Numbered from the stretch's first letter, positions 51,306 through 59,991 are shown. The stretch is DNA of 64,000 nt from Actinomadura hibisca NBRC 15177 (GCF_001552635.1 NZ_BCRO01000074.1:1-64000), one strand, 5' to 3'. Made by a program: numbers and translations. Notes: generated by a model from the sequence alone, not told the origin.

Positions 51306-51501
51306 AGTTCAACACTCCCGAGGAAAACGAAAGACCGCGCGGACGCCACCGGAGCCTCGCTGCCCCCGGTAACGCTCCGCACGGTCAAATCTAGTGCGCC
51401 AAAGCCCTGAAAACGCGGACGAGCCGCCGCACCCGTATGCCGCCGACCATGGGGGGTCGGCCGCAGGAACGTCGTGGGGTGCGACGGCTCGTACCGGTGA
51501 A

Positions 51502-52020
51502 TTAACGCTTGCTGTACTGCGGCGCCTTGCGGGCCTTCTTCAGACCGGCCTTCTTGCGCTCGGGCACGCGCGCGTCGCGGGTCAGGAAGCCCGCCTTCTT
51601 CAGCGCGGGACGGTGCTCGATGTTGGCGAACTGCAGCGCCCGGGAGATGCCGAGGCGCAGCGCGCCGGCCTGGCCGGTGGTGCCGCCGCCGCCGACGCGG
51701 ACCATGACGTCGAACTGGTTCTCCAGACCCAGCAGCACGAACGGCTCGTTCACGATCTGCTGGTGGACCTTGTTCGGGAAGTACTGGTCCAGGGTGCGGC
51801 CGTTGATGGTCCACTGGCCGGAGCCGGGGACGATCCGGACCCGCGCGATGGCCTGCTTGCGGCGGCCGGTGCCGGCGGCCGGGCCGGTCGCGACCGGCTG
51901 GCCGAGCAGCCCGCCCTCGCCGGCGGTCTCGGGGGTCTCGGTGGAGTACTCGGACGGGGCGTCCTCGTACGAGTCGATCTCGGCGCCCTCGGGCGTCTCG
52001 GTACCGGTGGACTCGGTCAC
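51502..52020 (-). CDS. rpsI: 30S ribosomal protein S9
   Basis: A 172-residue S9. The first 50 residues are an acidic Glu/Thr/Pro-rich extension not present in the roughly 130-residue E. coli protein; the conserved part starts at GTGRRKQAIARVRI and ends with the basic KKAGLKKARKAPQYSKR tail that reaches the P-site tRNA. The start is GTG at 52020. It is the second gene of the rplM-rpsI operon, 137 bases after rplM. Confidence 0.97.
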   Translation of the reverse strand: MTESTGTETPEGAEIDSYEDAPSEYSTETPETAGEGGLLGQPVATGPAAGTGRRKQAIARVRIVPGSGQWTINGRTLDQYFPNKVHQQIVNEPFVLLGLENQFDVMVRVGGGGTTGQAGALRLGISRALQFANIEHRPALKKAGFLTRDARVPERKKAGLKKARKAPQYSKR

Positions 52021-52157
52021 GCTTCTCCTATGAGGTCTTCTAGCCGGGGAGGCGGACCCGCTGCGCGGGCACCCCGGCGGCCACTGTTTGGGGACGGCGC
52101 ACGATCGTCTCGCACGCCGGGCTCGCCTGCTCGACTCCCGGGGGAGCCGGGCCGGTG

Positions 52158-52610
52158 CTACTTCTTGATCTGGCTGATCTGGGTGATCTCGAACGGGACC
52201 GGCTTCTGCGCCTGGTGCGGGTGCTCCGGACCGGCGTAGACCTTGACCTTGCCGAACATCTGGCGGCCGAGGGAGTTCTTGGGCAGCATGCCCTTGATCG
52301 CCTTCTCGACGGCGCGCTCGGGGTTCTTGGCCATCAGGTCGCCGTAGGCCACCGAGCGGAGGCCGCCCGGGTAGCCGCTGTGCCGGTAGGCGCGCTTCTG
52401 CTCCAGCTTGTTGCCGGACAGCGCCACCTTGCCGGCGTTGATGATCACGACGAAGTCGCCGGTGTCGAGGTGCGGCGCGTAGATCGCCTTGTGCTTACCC
52501 CGAAGCAGCTGTGCGACCTGAGAGGCGAGCCGGCCCAGCACGACATCGGTCGCGTCGATGACGTACCACTGACGCTGTACGTCAGCGGGCTTAGGGGTGT
52601 ACGTGCGCAC
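52158..52610 (-). CDS. rplM: 50S ribosomal protein L13
   Basis: A 150-residue L13. Conserved motifs: RTYTPKPADVQRQWYVIDA, VLGRLASQVAQLLRGKHK, GDFVVIINA, RHSGYPGGL and AIKGMLPKNSLGRQM. The start is GTG at 52610. It is the first gene of the rplM-rpsI unit; its promoter and leader are in the 440-base spacer upstream. L13 often autoregulates its operon in other bacteria; no such structure is defined here. Confidence 0.97.
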   Translation of the reverse strand: MRTYTPKPADVQRQWYVIDATDVVLGRLASQVAQLLRGKHKAIYAPHLDTGDFVVIINAGKVALSGNKLEQKRAYRHSGYPGGLRSVAYGDLMAKNPERAVEKAIKGMLPKNSLGRQMFGKVKVYAGPEHPHQAQKPVPFEITQISQIKK

Positions 52611-53054
52611 GGTGGTTGGCCTTCGTTTCTTGTCGACTCAGCGGATTCCTGTACACGCCGATCAGAGACTGGTCCGACCTGGCGCTCCGGGAGGCCGGGT
52701 TCCCGACCCGGTGGAGCTGATCGGAACACGCCGGCGGATGGTCTGCGATCGCGGCCGCCCGAGAGGGCAGGCGTCATCGCATACAACAAACCCGCAGAAT
52801 ACCCAGTCGGAGGGGTGCGGGTCAAAGCGAAGCGATGCCCACCGAGCCCTCCTTCCGTCCGGCCCACCGAAGAAGCGCAGGCAGACACCCCCTCGCCCAC
52901 TTCCGACCTGCCGCATTCGGTACCCCCGAAACACGCCACTCGCGCCCCACCAACCCCGCAGACCGACGGACTTTTCGCGCATATAGGGATAAGGTGCGGC
53001 CCGACCGGAACCCCGCCGGACTCCCCCGCCGGCCCTCCCCCCTCGGAGGTCTCG
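52611..53054. promoter_or_regulatory. Divergent spacer between rplM and the CAP-domain gene
   Basis: About 444 bases with no supported gene. An AT-richer patch near 52775-52805 (ATACAACAAACCC) is the likely rplM promoter on the minus strand, implying an rplM leader of over 150 bases. A second AT-richer patch at 52970-52995 (GCGCATATAGGGATAAGG) may be the -10 region for the CAP gene. GGAGG at 53045-53049 is its ribosome site. Confidence 0.45.
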
Positions 53055-54122
53055 TTGGCCACTCCCCGCCGACCCGAGCCCCGCAAGCCCGCCCCCCTGA
53101 GGACGAGCCCGCACCCCGACCAGCCCCGATCCGAGCAGCCGCGTCCGGGCCAGCCCCACGCCGAGCAGCCGCGCTCCAGCCAGCCGCGCCCTGAGCAGCC
53201 CCGCCCCGGGCAGCCGCGCTCTGGCCAGCCACGCCCCGGCCAGTCCCGCTCCGAGCAGCTCGGTTCCAGCCGTCCAAGCCGCCCCGGCCCCGGACGGCCG
53301 CGCCCCACCCGCCCGAGGCCCGCAGCCGCCGCCCGCCCACGCCGGCGCGCCAAGTCCATGATCATCACCGTGGCCGCCGTCACCGGCGCCAGCCTCGCCA
53401 TCGGCGCCGGCTTCGCGCTCGACCGCGTCGTCCTGCCCGAGCTGGGCACCGAGCCCGCCTCCGCGCACGGCGCGGCCCCCCGGCCCGACTCCGCCTCCAC
53501 CTCGCCGCTCCCCGAGGACAGGGCCCCGTCCAACGCCGCCCCCAGCGCCCGCCCCACCAGCGCCCCGTCGGCGGGCGGCGGACTCGGCGACCCGCGCCTG
53601 CCGCTCAAGCCCCTGCGCGGCGCCATCCCCACCGCGTCCGCCTCCCCCAAGCCCTCCCCCTCCACGTCCACCACCCCCCGCCCCGGGAACGGCACCGACA
53701 ACGGCGGCGGAGGCGGCGGAACCGCCCCCGCCCCCGGAGCCAGCGGCCCCGAAGGCGCTGTGGTCACGCTCACCAACAAGGAGCGCGCCAAGGCCGGATG
53801 CGGCGCACTGCGCACCGACTCCCACCTGGCCCTCGCCGCGCGGCGCCACTCCGCCGACATGGCCAAGCACAATTACCTCGACCACACCTCCCGCAACGGC
53901 GACAGCCCCTGGAAGCGCATGGAGGACGCCGGGTACACCGGCGGCGGCGGCGCGGAGAACATCGCCAGGGGTTACTCGTCCGCCGAGGCCGTCGTCGCGG
54001 GCTGGATGAAGAGCCCCGGCCACCGCGCCAACATCCTCAACTGCAAGCTCCGCGCCATCGGCGTGGGCATGGCCAACGGTTCCGGCGGCCCCTGGTGGAC
54101 GCAGAACTTCGGCTGGAAGTAA
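53055..54122 (+). CDS. Membrane-anchored CAP-domain protein with QPR repeats
   Basis: A 355-residue type II-like membrane protein. Residues 1-95 are basic and Pro-rich, with about ten five-residue units (SEQPR, PGQPH, AEQPR, SSQPR, PEQPR, PGQPR, SGQPR). A membrane helix follows (IITVAAVTGASLAIGAGFAL, about 103-122), then a Ser/Pro/Ala-rich linker. The C-terminal CAP domain (about 240-355) has LTNKERAKAGCGALRTDSHL, HSADMAKHNYLDHTS, AENIARGYSSAEAVVAGWM, SPGHRANIL and WWTQNFG. The start is TTG at 53055 because GGAGG lies five bases upstream; earlier in-frame starts have no such site. CAP domains bind lipids or act as proteases in some lineages; the role here is unknown. Confidence 0.85.
   Translation: MATPRRPEPRKPAPLRTSPHPDQPRSEQPRPGQPHAEQPRSSQPRPEQPRPGQPRSGQPRPGQSRSEQLGSSRPSRPGPGRPRPTRPRPAAAARPRRRAKSMIITVAAVTGASLAIGAGFALDRVVLPELGTEPASAHGAAPRPDSASTSPLPEDRAPSNAAPSARPTSAPSAGGGLGDPRLPLKPLRGAIPTASASPKPSPSTSTTPRPGNGTDNGGGGGGTAPAPGASGPEGAVVTLTNKERAKAGCGALRTDSHLALAARRHSADMAKHNYLDHTSRNGDSPWKRMEDAGYTGGGGAENIARGYSSAEAVVAGWMKSPGHRANILNCKLRAIGVGMANGSGGPWWTQNFGWK
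53120..53275 (+). repeat. 15-base tandem repeat encoding QPR units
   Basis: About ten imperfect copies of a 15-base unit, of the form GAGCAGCCGCGTCCG, within the CAP-protein gene. Each encodes five residues such as PEQPR or PGQPR in the cytoplasmic tail. Slippage here would change tail length in multiples of five residues. Confidence 0.75.
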
Positions 54123-54154
54123 CCAGAGCCCAGTTCGCCCCCATTTGACGTCCT

Positions 54155-54174
54155 CTCTGCCCCGGAAGACAGAG
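54155..54174 (-). repeat. Small hairpin downstream of tnpB, near the element end
   Basis: 7-bp imperfect stem (54155-54161 with 54168-54174, one G-T pair) and a six-base loop. It lies between the tnpB terminal hairpin and the CAP gene end, and may mark the right end of the element or terminate the CAP-gene transcript. Confidence 0.35.
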
Positions 54175-54184
54175 ATCCCAGCCT

Positions 54185-54215
54185 GCCGGAGGTCGCCTGT
54201 CAGGCGGCCTCCGGC
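54185..54215 (-). ncRNA. Terminal hairpin over the tnpB stop, candidate omega-RNA 3' part
   Basis: 13-bp stem, 54185-54197 with 54203-54215, with one G-T pair and a five-base loop that contains the tnpB stop codon. In IS200/IS605-family elements the guide (omega) RNA is made from the 3' end of tnpB and the right end, where such hairpins lie. The position fits, but RNA boundaries and guide cannot be set from one copy. Confidence 0.45.
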
Positions 54216-55465
54216 TTCTGGCGGGTTCCTGGTTCGACGAACCGCGCCACCGCGAACGGTGGTCTCACCGGTTCTCCACAGGCGTTTGGCGTCTCCGCAT
54301 GCCCCTGAGCAGGGGTACATCCGGCGGCGACGGTGCTGGAGGTGAGGCGTCGTCCTTCGTGCAGGACGTTGCGGGCGGCGTTGTGGTCACGATCATGCCG
54401 GGCCCCGCATCCCGGACAGGCCCAGGCACGGACGCGCAAAGGCTTGGGGCCGTCGCGCCGTCCGCACTGCGAGCACAGCTGAGTGGACGGGAAATCCCGC
54501 GCCACCTTGGCGACGGTGCGGCCGTGGCGGGCGGCCTTGTACTCCAGCATCCGCACGAACGCCGCCCACCCGGCGTCATGCACGCCGCGCGCCTGCCGGG
54601 TACGCGCCAGCCCCTTGACGCTCAGCGTCTCCACATAGACCGCTTGGTTGTCGCGGACCAGCCAACTGGAGAGCTGATGATGGAACTCACGGCGCGCATC
54701 GGCGGCTCTGGCATGCGCCTTGGCGACCCGGCGCGCGGCCTTGCCGCGGTTGCGTGATCCCTTCTGGGTACGGGACAGGGCCTGCTGAGCGCGCTTGAGC
54801 TTGCGTTCACGGCTGCGCAACCACCGCGGATTGGAGATCTTGGTGCCGTCCGACAACACCGCGAAATCCGCCAGACCCAGATCGACGCCCACCTCCCGCC
54901 CACCGGCCGGCAGCGGCTCGTCTTCCACCTCGACCACGAACGAGGCGAAGTAACGCCCGGCCGCATCCCGGACCACGGTCACGCTGGACGGCTCGGACGG
55001 CAGCGGCCGCGACCACCGCACCTTGATCTCACCGACCTTGGCCACACGCAACCGGCCGCCGGGCCGCACACGGAATCCGTTGCGGGTCAGCCGAACGGAC
55101 TGCCGCACGTCCTTGCGGGACCGGAACCTCGGCGCGGCGATCTCGGGGCCCTTTCGCTCGCCTGCCAGTGAGGCGAAGAAGTTCCGGTAGGCCACGTGCA
55201 GATCGGCCAACGCCTGGACCAGCACGACGCTGGACACCTCGCCCAGCCACGCCCGTTCAGGAGTCAGCTTCGCCCGGGTGATCACCTGCTTCTGCAGATC
55301 GGTGTCACCGATGTAGGGCAGGCCCGCAGCATGGGCGGCCTGCCGGGCGCGCAACCCGTCGTTGAACACCACCCGCGCACACCCGAACGCACGCGCCAGC
55401 GCAACACGCTGACCAGGCGTCGGATACAAGCGGTAACGATAACGAAGCTGCACGTCATCGAACAT
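54200..55465 (-). mobile_element. tnpB: RNA-guided endonuclease TnpB (IS200/IS605 or IS607-type), full length
   Basis: A 421-residue TnpB, ancestor-type relative of Cas12. The N-terminus has YRYRLYPTPGQRVALARAFGCARVVFND. The RuvC domain keeps Asp in VGVDLGLADFAVLSDG, Glu in AVYVETLSVKGL, and Asp in RHDRDHNAARNVL. The zinc finger has CSQCG and CPGCG. All catalytic residues are present, so it could be active. The ATG at 55465 precedes the conserved start; a 44-codon upstream extension is unsupported. No tnpA transposase is adjacent, so it is a lone element, or its partner is elsewhere. It lies between the CAP-domain gene and two paralogous membrane-protein genes. Confidence 0.92.
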
Positions 55466-55609
55466 AACGGCGAAGAAGATCGGTCGCAACGGAATCGAAA
55501 ACCTTGCCGCGTCTCGCGGCGTCGACTCCCCATCCATCCACGGCCCGTCCGGTGGCGTCTTCGGACGCGTCTTCTCGTAGTCCTTGCGCAACCTCACCTC
55601 GCGGCACCT

Positions 55610-55633
55610 GAAGAGAGAAGTGAGCGTCTCTTC
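55610..55633. repeat. Inverted repeat upstream of tnpB, possible left-end structure
   Basis: 7-bp perfect arms GAAGAGA (55610-55616) and TCTCTTC (55627-55633), about 145 bases upstream of the tnpB start. It could be part of the left end of the element or belong to the promoter of the next gene. Confidence 0.3.
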
Positions 55634-55721
55634 CGAACAGCCCGTCCACCTCTCGAAAATGGGTCATGCTGGATGTTCTGTCGGTCCAGAGCCTTGGATA
55701 GGGAACGGTAAGGTCCAAGCC

Positions 55722-56846
55722 ATGGGTTATCCGGGCGATCAAGGCAAATCCGGCGGCTGGCCTCCCGAGCAGCCGCCGCACGAGCCGTACGGTCCCGGCG
55801 CCGGACGTCCGGAGCCGGCGCCGTTCGACGCCGCGAAGGACGAGGCGCCCTTCGCTCCGCGCGGCGGCGGCGCGGGCGCCTCCTGGGCGGACGACGCGGA
55901 CGAGACCACCGAGCGGACACGTTCGTTCGGCGACGGCGGCGGCTCCTTCGGGCAGCACGACCAGTTCGGCCAGCAGGACCGCCCCGGGCAGCGTGACCAG
56001 TTCGGGCAGCAGGACCAGTTCGGGCAGGAGCCGTTCGGCGGCGGGTACGGCGGTGACCGGTTCGACGACGGCGGGTCCGGTTCCGGGCCCACCCCGCCGG
56101 GGCGCGGCAAGCGCCGCAACCTGCCCCTGATCATCGGCGGTTCGCTGGTCGCGGGCGTGCTGCTGATCGGCGGCGGCGTCGGGGCCTCGGCGATGCTCAA
56201 GGACGACCCCAAGCCCGCCAAGTCCCCCACCCCGCCCGCCGCCAAGCAGAAGCCCGCGGCCAAGCCCAGTGCCCCGCCGTCGCCCACGTTCGTGCCGGTC
56301 AAGCTGAAGAGCCGCCAGACCGACCCCAAGCCCCTGTCGCTGGGCGAGGTGTTCGGCAAGTCGTCCTTCAAGGCGGGCGGCCAGAAGTACGTGCGGGCCG
56401 GGGCCAAGGCCACCAAGGGCTGCACCGGCACCGTCACCGGGGCCAAGCTGGTCAGCGTGCTCAAGAAGGGCGGGTGCAGCCAGGCGCTGCGCGCCTCCTA
56501 CGCCCGCACCGACCGCAAGCTGATCGGCTCGGTCGGCATCCTGAACCTCAGGACCGAGAACGCCGCCAAGGTCGCCCGGCAGGCCGCCCTCGCCAAGGAC
56601 GCCTTCCTGCAACCGCTGCCGGGCGCGGGCTCCACCAGTACCCTCGGCAAGGGCGAGGCGCTCGGCACCGCCGAGGTGCGGGGCCACTACCTGGTGATGA
56701 CCTGGGTGCAGCGGCCGGACGGCAAGAAGATCCCCACCACCGCGCACCCCGCCGTGAAGGCGTTCGCCCAGCAGGTCATCCAGGGCAGCAACCTCAGCTT
56801 CGCCCTGCACTACCGGGAAACCGAAGGCAAACCCTTCCGAAACTGA
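55722..56846 (+). CDS. Single-pass membrane protein, paralogue A
   Basis: A 374-residue protein. Residues 1-128 are a Gly/Pro/Gln-rich cytoplasmic tail with short repeats (FGQQDQ, FGQHDQ, PGQRDQ). A basic KRR and a membrane helix follow (LPLIIGGSLVAGVLLIGGGVGA, about 133-154), then a Lys/Pro/Ala linker. The outer domain (about 190-374) includes PLSLGEVFGKSSFKAGGQKY, ATKGCTGTVTGAKLV, KKGGCSQALRASY and EVRGHYLVMTWVQ, with two Cys likely paired. It shares this outer domain with the next gene. The ATG at 55722 begins MGYPGDQG. No known family; an envelope sensor or binding protein is possible. Confidence 0.78.
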   Translation: MGYPGDQGKSGGWPPEQPPHEPYGPGAGRPEPAPFDAAKDEAPFAPRGGGAGASWADDADETTERTRSFGDGGGSFGQHDQFGQQDRPGQRDQFGQQDQFGQEPFGGGYGGDRFDDGGSGSGPTPPGRGKRRNLPLIIGGSLVAGVLLIGGGVGASAMLKDDPKPAKSPTPPAAKQKPAAKPSAPPSPTFVPVKLKSRQTDPKPLSLGEVFGKSSFKAGGQKYVRAGAKATKGCTGTVTGAKLVSVLKKGGCSQALRASYARTDRKLIGSVGILNLRTENAAKVARQAALAKDAFLQPLPGAGSTSTLGKGEALGTAEVRGHYLVMTWVQRPDGKKIPTTAHPAVKAFAQQVIQGSNLSFALHYRETEGKPFRN

Positions 56847-56870
56847 ACGGTATGAATACCCTGTCTGCCT

Positions 56871-58307
56871 ATGTCTGGACCTAACGACCCCGGGGAGACC
56901 GAAGCTCCGGCCTCCCCGGCGCCGCCCAGTTTCGGGGAGTCCGGCTCCGCGCCGGAGTCCCCCGGCCAGGCCGCCGAAGCGCTGCGCCTGCCTCCCTTCG
57001 GGCTGCAGAAGCCCTGGTGGGCGTCCGAGGACGACGCCGGAGGCGCCGCGCCCGCGAGCCCGGAGCCGTCCCGCCCCGACGACGCGCGAGCCCCGGACGA
57101 CGCCGGGCCCGCGCCCCTGGCGACGGGCGACGTCGCGCTGCCGGGCGCGCTGGTGGCCGGGCGCGGCGCGACGCAGGTCGACACCCGCGGCGCGGTGCCG
57201 CGCCGACCGGTTCCGGCCGTCGCCTCGCCGGGCCCCTCCGCGTTCGCCGACACCGACCCCGACGGCATCCCCGTCATGCCCCCCGAGGCCCGGCGGCCCG
57301 GGAACGGGACGGGCGGCGCGCTCTCCCCCGTCCTGGTCCCGGACGCCATCCTCCCGCCCGGCGTCACCCCGCCCGCCGACAGCACCACGCCGATCCCGCA
57401 GGCCCAGCCCGTTCCGCAGGCGGACGAGCCCGCCGGCGAGCCCGAGCCGCAGCCCACGGTGATCACGCCCGTCTCCCACGCCGAGGGCGGCCTCCCGATC
57501 GACGCCGAGCCCGGCGAGCGGACCGCTCCCCAGCCCGCCGTCAAGCCCGGCGACAGCGGCCCCGGCGGCATCTTCGGCTCCGGCCCCCTCCACGCGGAGC
57601 CCTCTGGCGGCAAGCGCGACCGCCGCCCGCTGCTGATCGGCGGCGGCGCGGCCGCCGCCCTGATCGTCGCGGTCGCGGTCTTCGCGGTCGCCGGGAGCGG
57701 CGACGACAAGCCCGCCAAACCCGCCAAGGCCCGCGTCTCGGCCCCGGCCGCCAAGCCCGCCCCGCAGCAGCCCCCGCCGCCCGCGCCCGTCGACATCACC
57801 AGCGAGAAGACCGACACCCGGCCGCTCGCGCTCACCGAGGCGTTCCCGCAACCGAACGTGACGGTCGGCGGACGCCCGTACGTGCGCGACCGCACCTCGG
57901 TCAACCACCGCTGCTCACTCGCCGCGCGCGGCGTGATGGCGCAGACGCTGACCCAGGAGGGCTGCCGCAGCGTCGTCCGCGTCACCTATCTGGACGGTGC
58001 GAAGTCCCTGGCCGTCACCACCGGCATCGCGGTGATGCCGAACCGGCCCGTCGCGCTGCGGGTGAGCAAGGTCGGCGACCCCGCCGCCTACGAGTGGTTC
58101 CGCGGCATGGCCGGGAAGAACTCCCAGCAGATCGACCAGGCGGGCGGGTACGCGCTGAGCACCGTGCGCGGCCGCTACATCGTCTACGCCTATGCCCAGT
58201 ACGCCAACGGCAAGAAGGCCCGCACCGGCGACACCACGCTCCGGGACGCCGCCCGCCAGTTCATCGACCTGGGCGTGCGCCCCATCGAGGCCCGCGCCGG
58301 ACGCTGA
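56871..58307 (+). CDS. Single-pass membrane protein, paralogue B
   Basis: A 478-residue paralogue of the preceding gene. Residues 1-245 are an acidic Pro/Ala-rich, low-complexity cytoplasmic tail. A basic KRDRRP and a membrane helix follow (LLIGGGAAAALIVAVAVFAVAG, about 254-275), then a Lys/Pro/Ala linker. The outer domain aligns with paralogue A: PLALTEAFPQPNVTVGGRPY, VNHRCSLAARGVMAQTLTQEGCRSVVRVTYL, and TVRGRYIVYAYAQ, again with two Cys. It starts 24 bases after the paralogue A stop, so they are co-transcribed. A strong terminator follows. Function unknown. Confidence 0.78.
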   Translation: MSGPNDPGETEAPASPAPPSFGESGSAPESPGQAAEALRLPPFGLQKPWWASEDDAGGAAPASPEPSRPDDARAPDDAGPAPLATGDVALPGALVAGRGATQVDTRGAVPRRPVPAVASPGPSAFADTDPDGIPVMPPEARRPGNGTGGALSPVLVPDAILPPGVTPPADSTTPIPQAQPVPQADEPAGEPEPQPTVITPVSHAEGGLPIDAEPGERTAPQPAVKPGDSGPGGIFGSGPLHAEPSGGKRDRRPLLIGGGAAAALIVAVAVFAVAGSGDDKPAKPAKARVSAPAAKPAPQQPPPPAPVDITSEKTDTRPLALTEAFPQPNVTVGGRPYVRDRTSVNHRCSLAARGVMAQTLTQEGCRSVVRVTYLDGAKSLAVTTGIAVMPNRPVALRVSKVGDPAAYEWFRGMAGKNSQQIDQAGGYALSTVRGRYIVYAYAQYANGKKARTGDTTLRDAARQFIDLGVRPIEARAGR

Positions 58308-58314
58308 GACGTCG

Positions 58315-58348
58315 AACGCCCCGTCGCGCGCGTGCGCGACGGGGCGTT
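58315..58348. terminator. Bidirectional terminator between paralogue B and truA
   Basis: Perfect 15-bp stem AACGCCCCGTCGCGC (58315-58329) with its complement (58334-58348), with a four-base loop. It serves both convergent transcripts. Confidence 0.8.
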
Positions 58349-58359
58349 CCCCGTTCCCG

Positions 58360-59223
58360 CTAGGAGTCCTCGGACTCCCCTTCGCCAAGCGACGGCACCG
58401 TGGCGTTCAGCGTCCGCACCCGCCGCGTCTCCTGCGCGCGCTGCGCCAGCCCCTCCGCGTCCGGGTAGCGGATCTCCTCCAGCGTGAGGCCGTGCGCCGG
58501 GGCCACGTTCACCGCCGAGTCCCGCGTCCGGGTCGCCAGCACCTCGGCGGGCCAGGTCACGTCGCGGCGGCCGTCGCCCACCACCAGCAGCGCGCCGACC
58601 AGGGCGCGCACCATCGAGTGGCAGAACGCGTCGGCCTGCACGGTCGCCGCCGCGAGCCGCTCGGCCTCGCGCGCCCACGAGAAGCGCAGCAGTTCCCGGA
58701 TCGTCGTCGCGCCCTCGCGCTTGCGGCAGTACGCGGCGAAGTCGTGCTCGCCGACCATCAGGCGGGCCGCCTCGTTCATCCGGTCCAGGTTCAGTGGCCG
58801 GGGATGCCACAACACGTCGTGGCGGCGCAGCGGGTCCACGCCGACCGGGTCGTCGCACACCCGGTACACGTAGCGGCGCGACAGGGCCGAGAACCGGGCG
58901 TCGAAGCCCTCGGGGGCCACCGACACCCGCCACACCCGCACGTCCGGCGGCAGCAGCCCGGCCAGGCGGCGCGGCATCGTGCCGTTGACCGCCGAGTAGG
59001 CCGCGACGGGCAGCACCACGTGCGCGACCTGGCCGCGCGCGTGCACGCCCGCGTCGGTGCGGCCGGCGACGGTCAGCATGGGCGGCGGGTCCAGCCGCAG
59101 CAGCTTCGCCAGGGCGTCCTCGATGGCGCCCTGGACGGTGCGCTGGCCGGGCTGCCTGGCCCATCCGGCGAAGTCCGTCCCGTCGTAGCCGATGTCGAGG
59201 CGCAGGCGTACCAGTGCGGTCAT
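58360..59223 (-). CDS. truA: tRNA pseudouridine synthase A
   Basis: A 287-residue enzyme that forms pseudouridine at positions 38-40 of tRNA anticodon arms. Motifs: RLDIGYDGTDFAGWARQPGQRTVQG, catalytic Asp in VAGRTDAGVHARGQVAHV, RYVYRVCDD, HDFAAYCRKR and DAFCHSMVRALVGALL. The ATG at 59223 is chosen over an in-frame start 21 codons upstream. It follows rplQ on the same strand with a hairpin in the 145-base gap, the usual order in actinobacteria. Confidence 0.96.
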   Translation of the reverse strand: MTALVRLRLDIGYDGTDFAGWARQPGQRTVQGAIEDALAKLLRLDPPPMLTVAGRTDAGVHARGQVAHVVLPVAAYSAVNGTMPRRLAGLLPPDVRVWRVSVAPEGFDARFSALSRRYVYRVCDDPVGVDPLRRHDVLWHPRPLNLDRMNEAARLMVGEHDFAAYCRKREGATTIRELLRFSWAREAERLAAATVQADAFCHSMVRALVGALLVVGDGRRDVTWPAEVLATRTRDSAVNVAPAHGLTLEEIRYPDAEGLAQRAQETRRVRTLNATVPSLGEGESEDS

Positions 59224-59289
59224 GAGGGCGGGGTGTCCTTGTCCAACGAGACGGTGCGGTGCGGGGTGGGAGATCAAGTCTCGCAAAGA

Positions 59290-59327
59290 TGAGGCCCGCC
59301 GTCCCGTAACGGGAACGGCGGGCCTCA
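59290..59327 (-). terminator. Hairpin between rplQ and truA
   Basis: Strong stem of about 16 bp, from TGAGGCCCGCCGT to ACGGCGGGCCTCA, with one bulge and a short loop, about 42 bases after the rplQ stop. It probably ends or attenuates the ribosomal operon before truA. Confidence 0.65.
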
Positions 59328-59368
59328 GCGCAATCTCGGGCCGGACGGCCCGCGCGTGGCGCTTCGCC

Positions 59369-59872
59369 TTACTTGGCGTCCTCGGCCTTGGCCTCGTCCT
59401 TGGCCTCGGGGGCCTCGGTCTCGGTGTCGGCCTGCGTGTCGGCCTCGTCCTTGGCGGGCTCCTCGGCCTTCGCCGGCTCGGCCTTGGCGGCCGGCTTGGC
59501 GGTGGCGGCCGCGAGCTGCTCCTGCACCAGCTCGATCACGGCCATGGGGGCGTTGTCGCCCTTGCGCGGCCCGATCTTGGTGATGCGGGTGTAGCCGCCG
59601 GGACGATTCTCGAAGCGCGGCGCGATCTCGGTGAAGAGCTCGTGCACGACGCCCTTGTCCCGGATCACCTGGGCCACCTGGCGACGGTTGTGCAGGTCGC
59701 CCTTCTTGGCCTTGGTGATCAGCTTCTCCGCCAGCGGGCGGACCCGCCGGGCCTTGGCCTCGGTGGTGGTGATGCGGCCGTGCTCGAACAGCGCCGTGGC
59801 CAGGTTGGCCAGGATCAGGCGCTGGTGCGCGGCGCTGCCGCCGAGGCGGGCGCCCTTGGTGGGCTGAGGCAT
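59369..59872 (-). CDS. rplQ: 50S ribosomal protein L17 with extended acidic tail
   Basis: A 167-residue L17. The conserved first 120 residues start MPQPTKGARLGGSAAHQRL and contain NLATALFEHGRITTTEAKARRVRPLAEKLI and GGYTRI. The last 45 or so residues are an Ala/Lys/Glu/Asp-rich low-complexity tail not found in E. coli L17 but common in actinobacteria. It is the last gene of the infA-rplQ operon, 119 bases after rpoA. Confidence 0.97.
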   Translation of the reverse strand: MPQPTKGARLGGSAAHQRLILANLATALFEHGRITTTEAKARRVRPLAEKLITKAKKGDLHNRRQVAQVIRDKGVVHELFTEIAPRFENRPGGYTRITKIGPRKGDNAPMAVIELVQEQLAAATAKPAAKAEPAKAEEPAKDEADTQADTETEAPEAKDEAKAEDAK

Positions 59873-59991
59873 GGTCGTTCCTTCCTGCGCCGGCCGTACC
59901 AGGTACCGACGTCAGCCGGAGTCCCGGGCCGGAAGGCCCGACCCGGGACGGGGTCGATCAGTGCGGGCGCGGAGACCGCGCCCCGCCGGGA

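Noticed and set aside
52155..53054. N-terminal 300-residue extension of the CAP-domain protein
   Set aside because: It overlaps rplM on the other strand and a spacer with no coding bias; the TTG at 53055 has the ribosome site.
54200..55465. Cas12-type CRISPR effector
   Set aside because: Length (421 residues), domain order and lack of an array or adaptation genes fit transposon TnpB.
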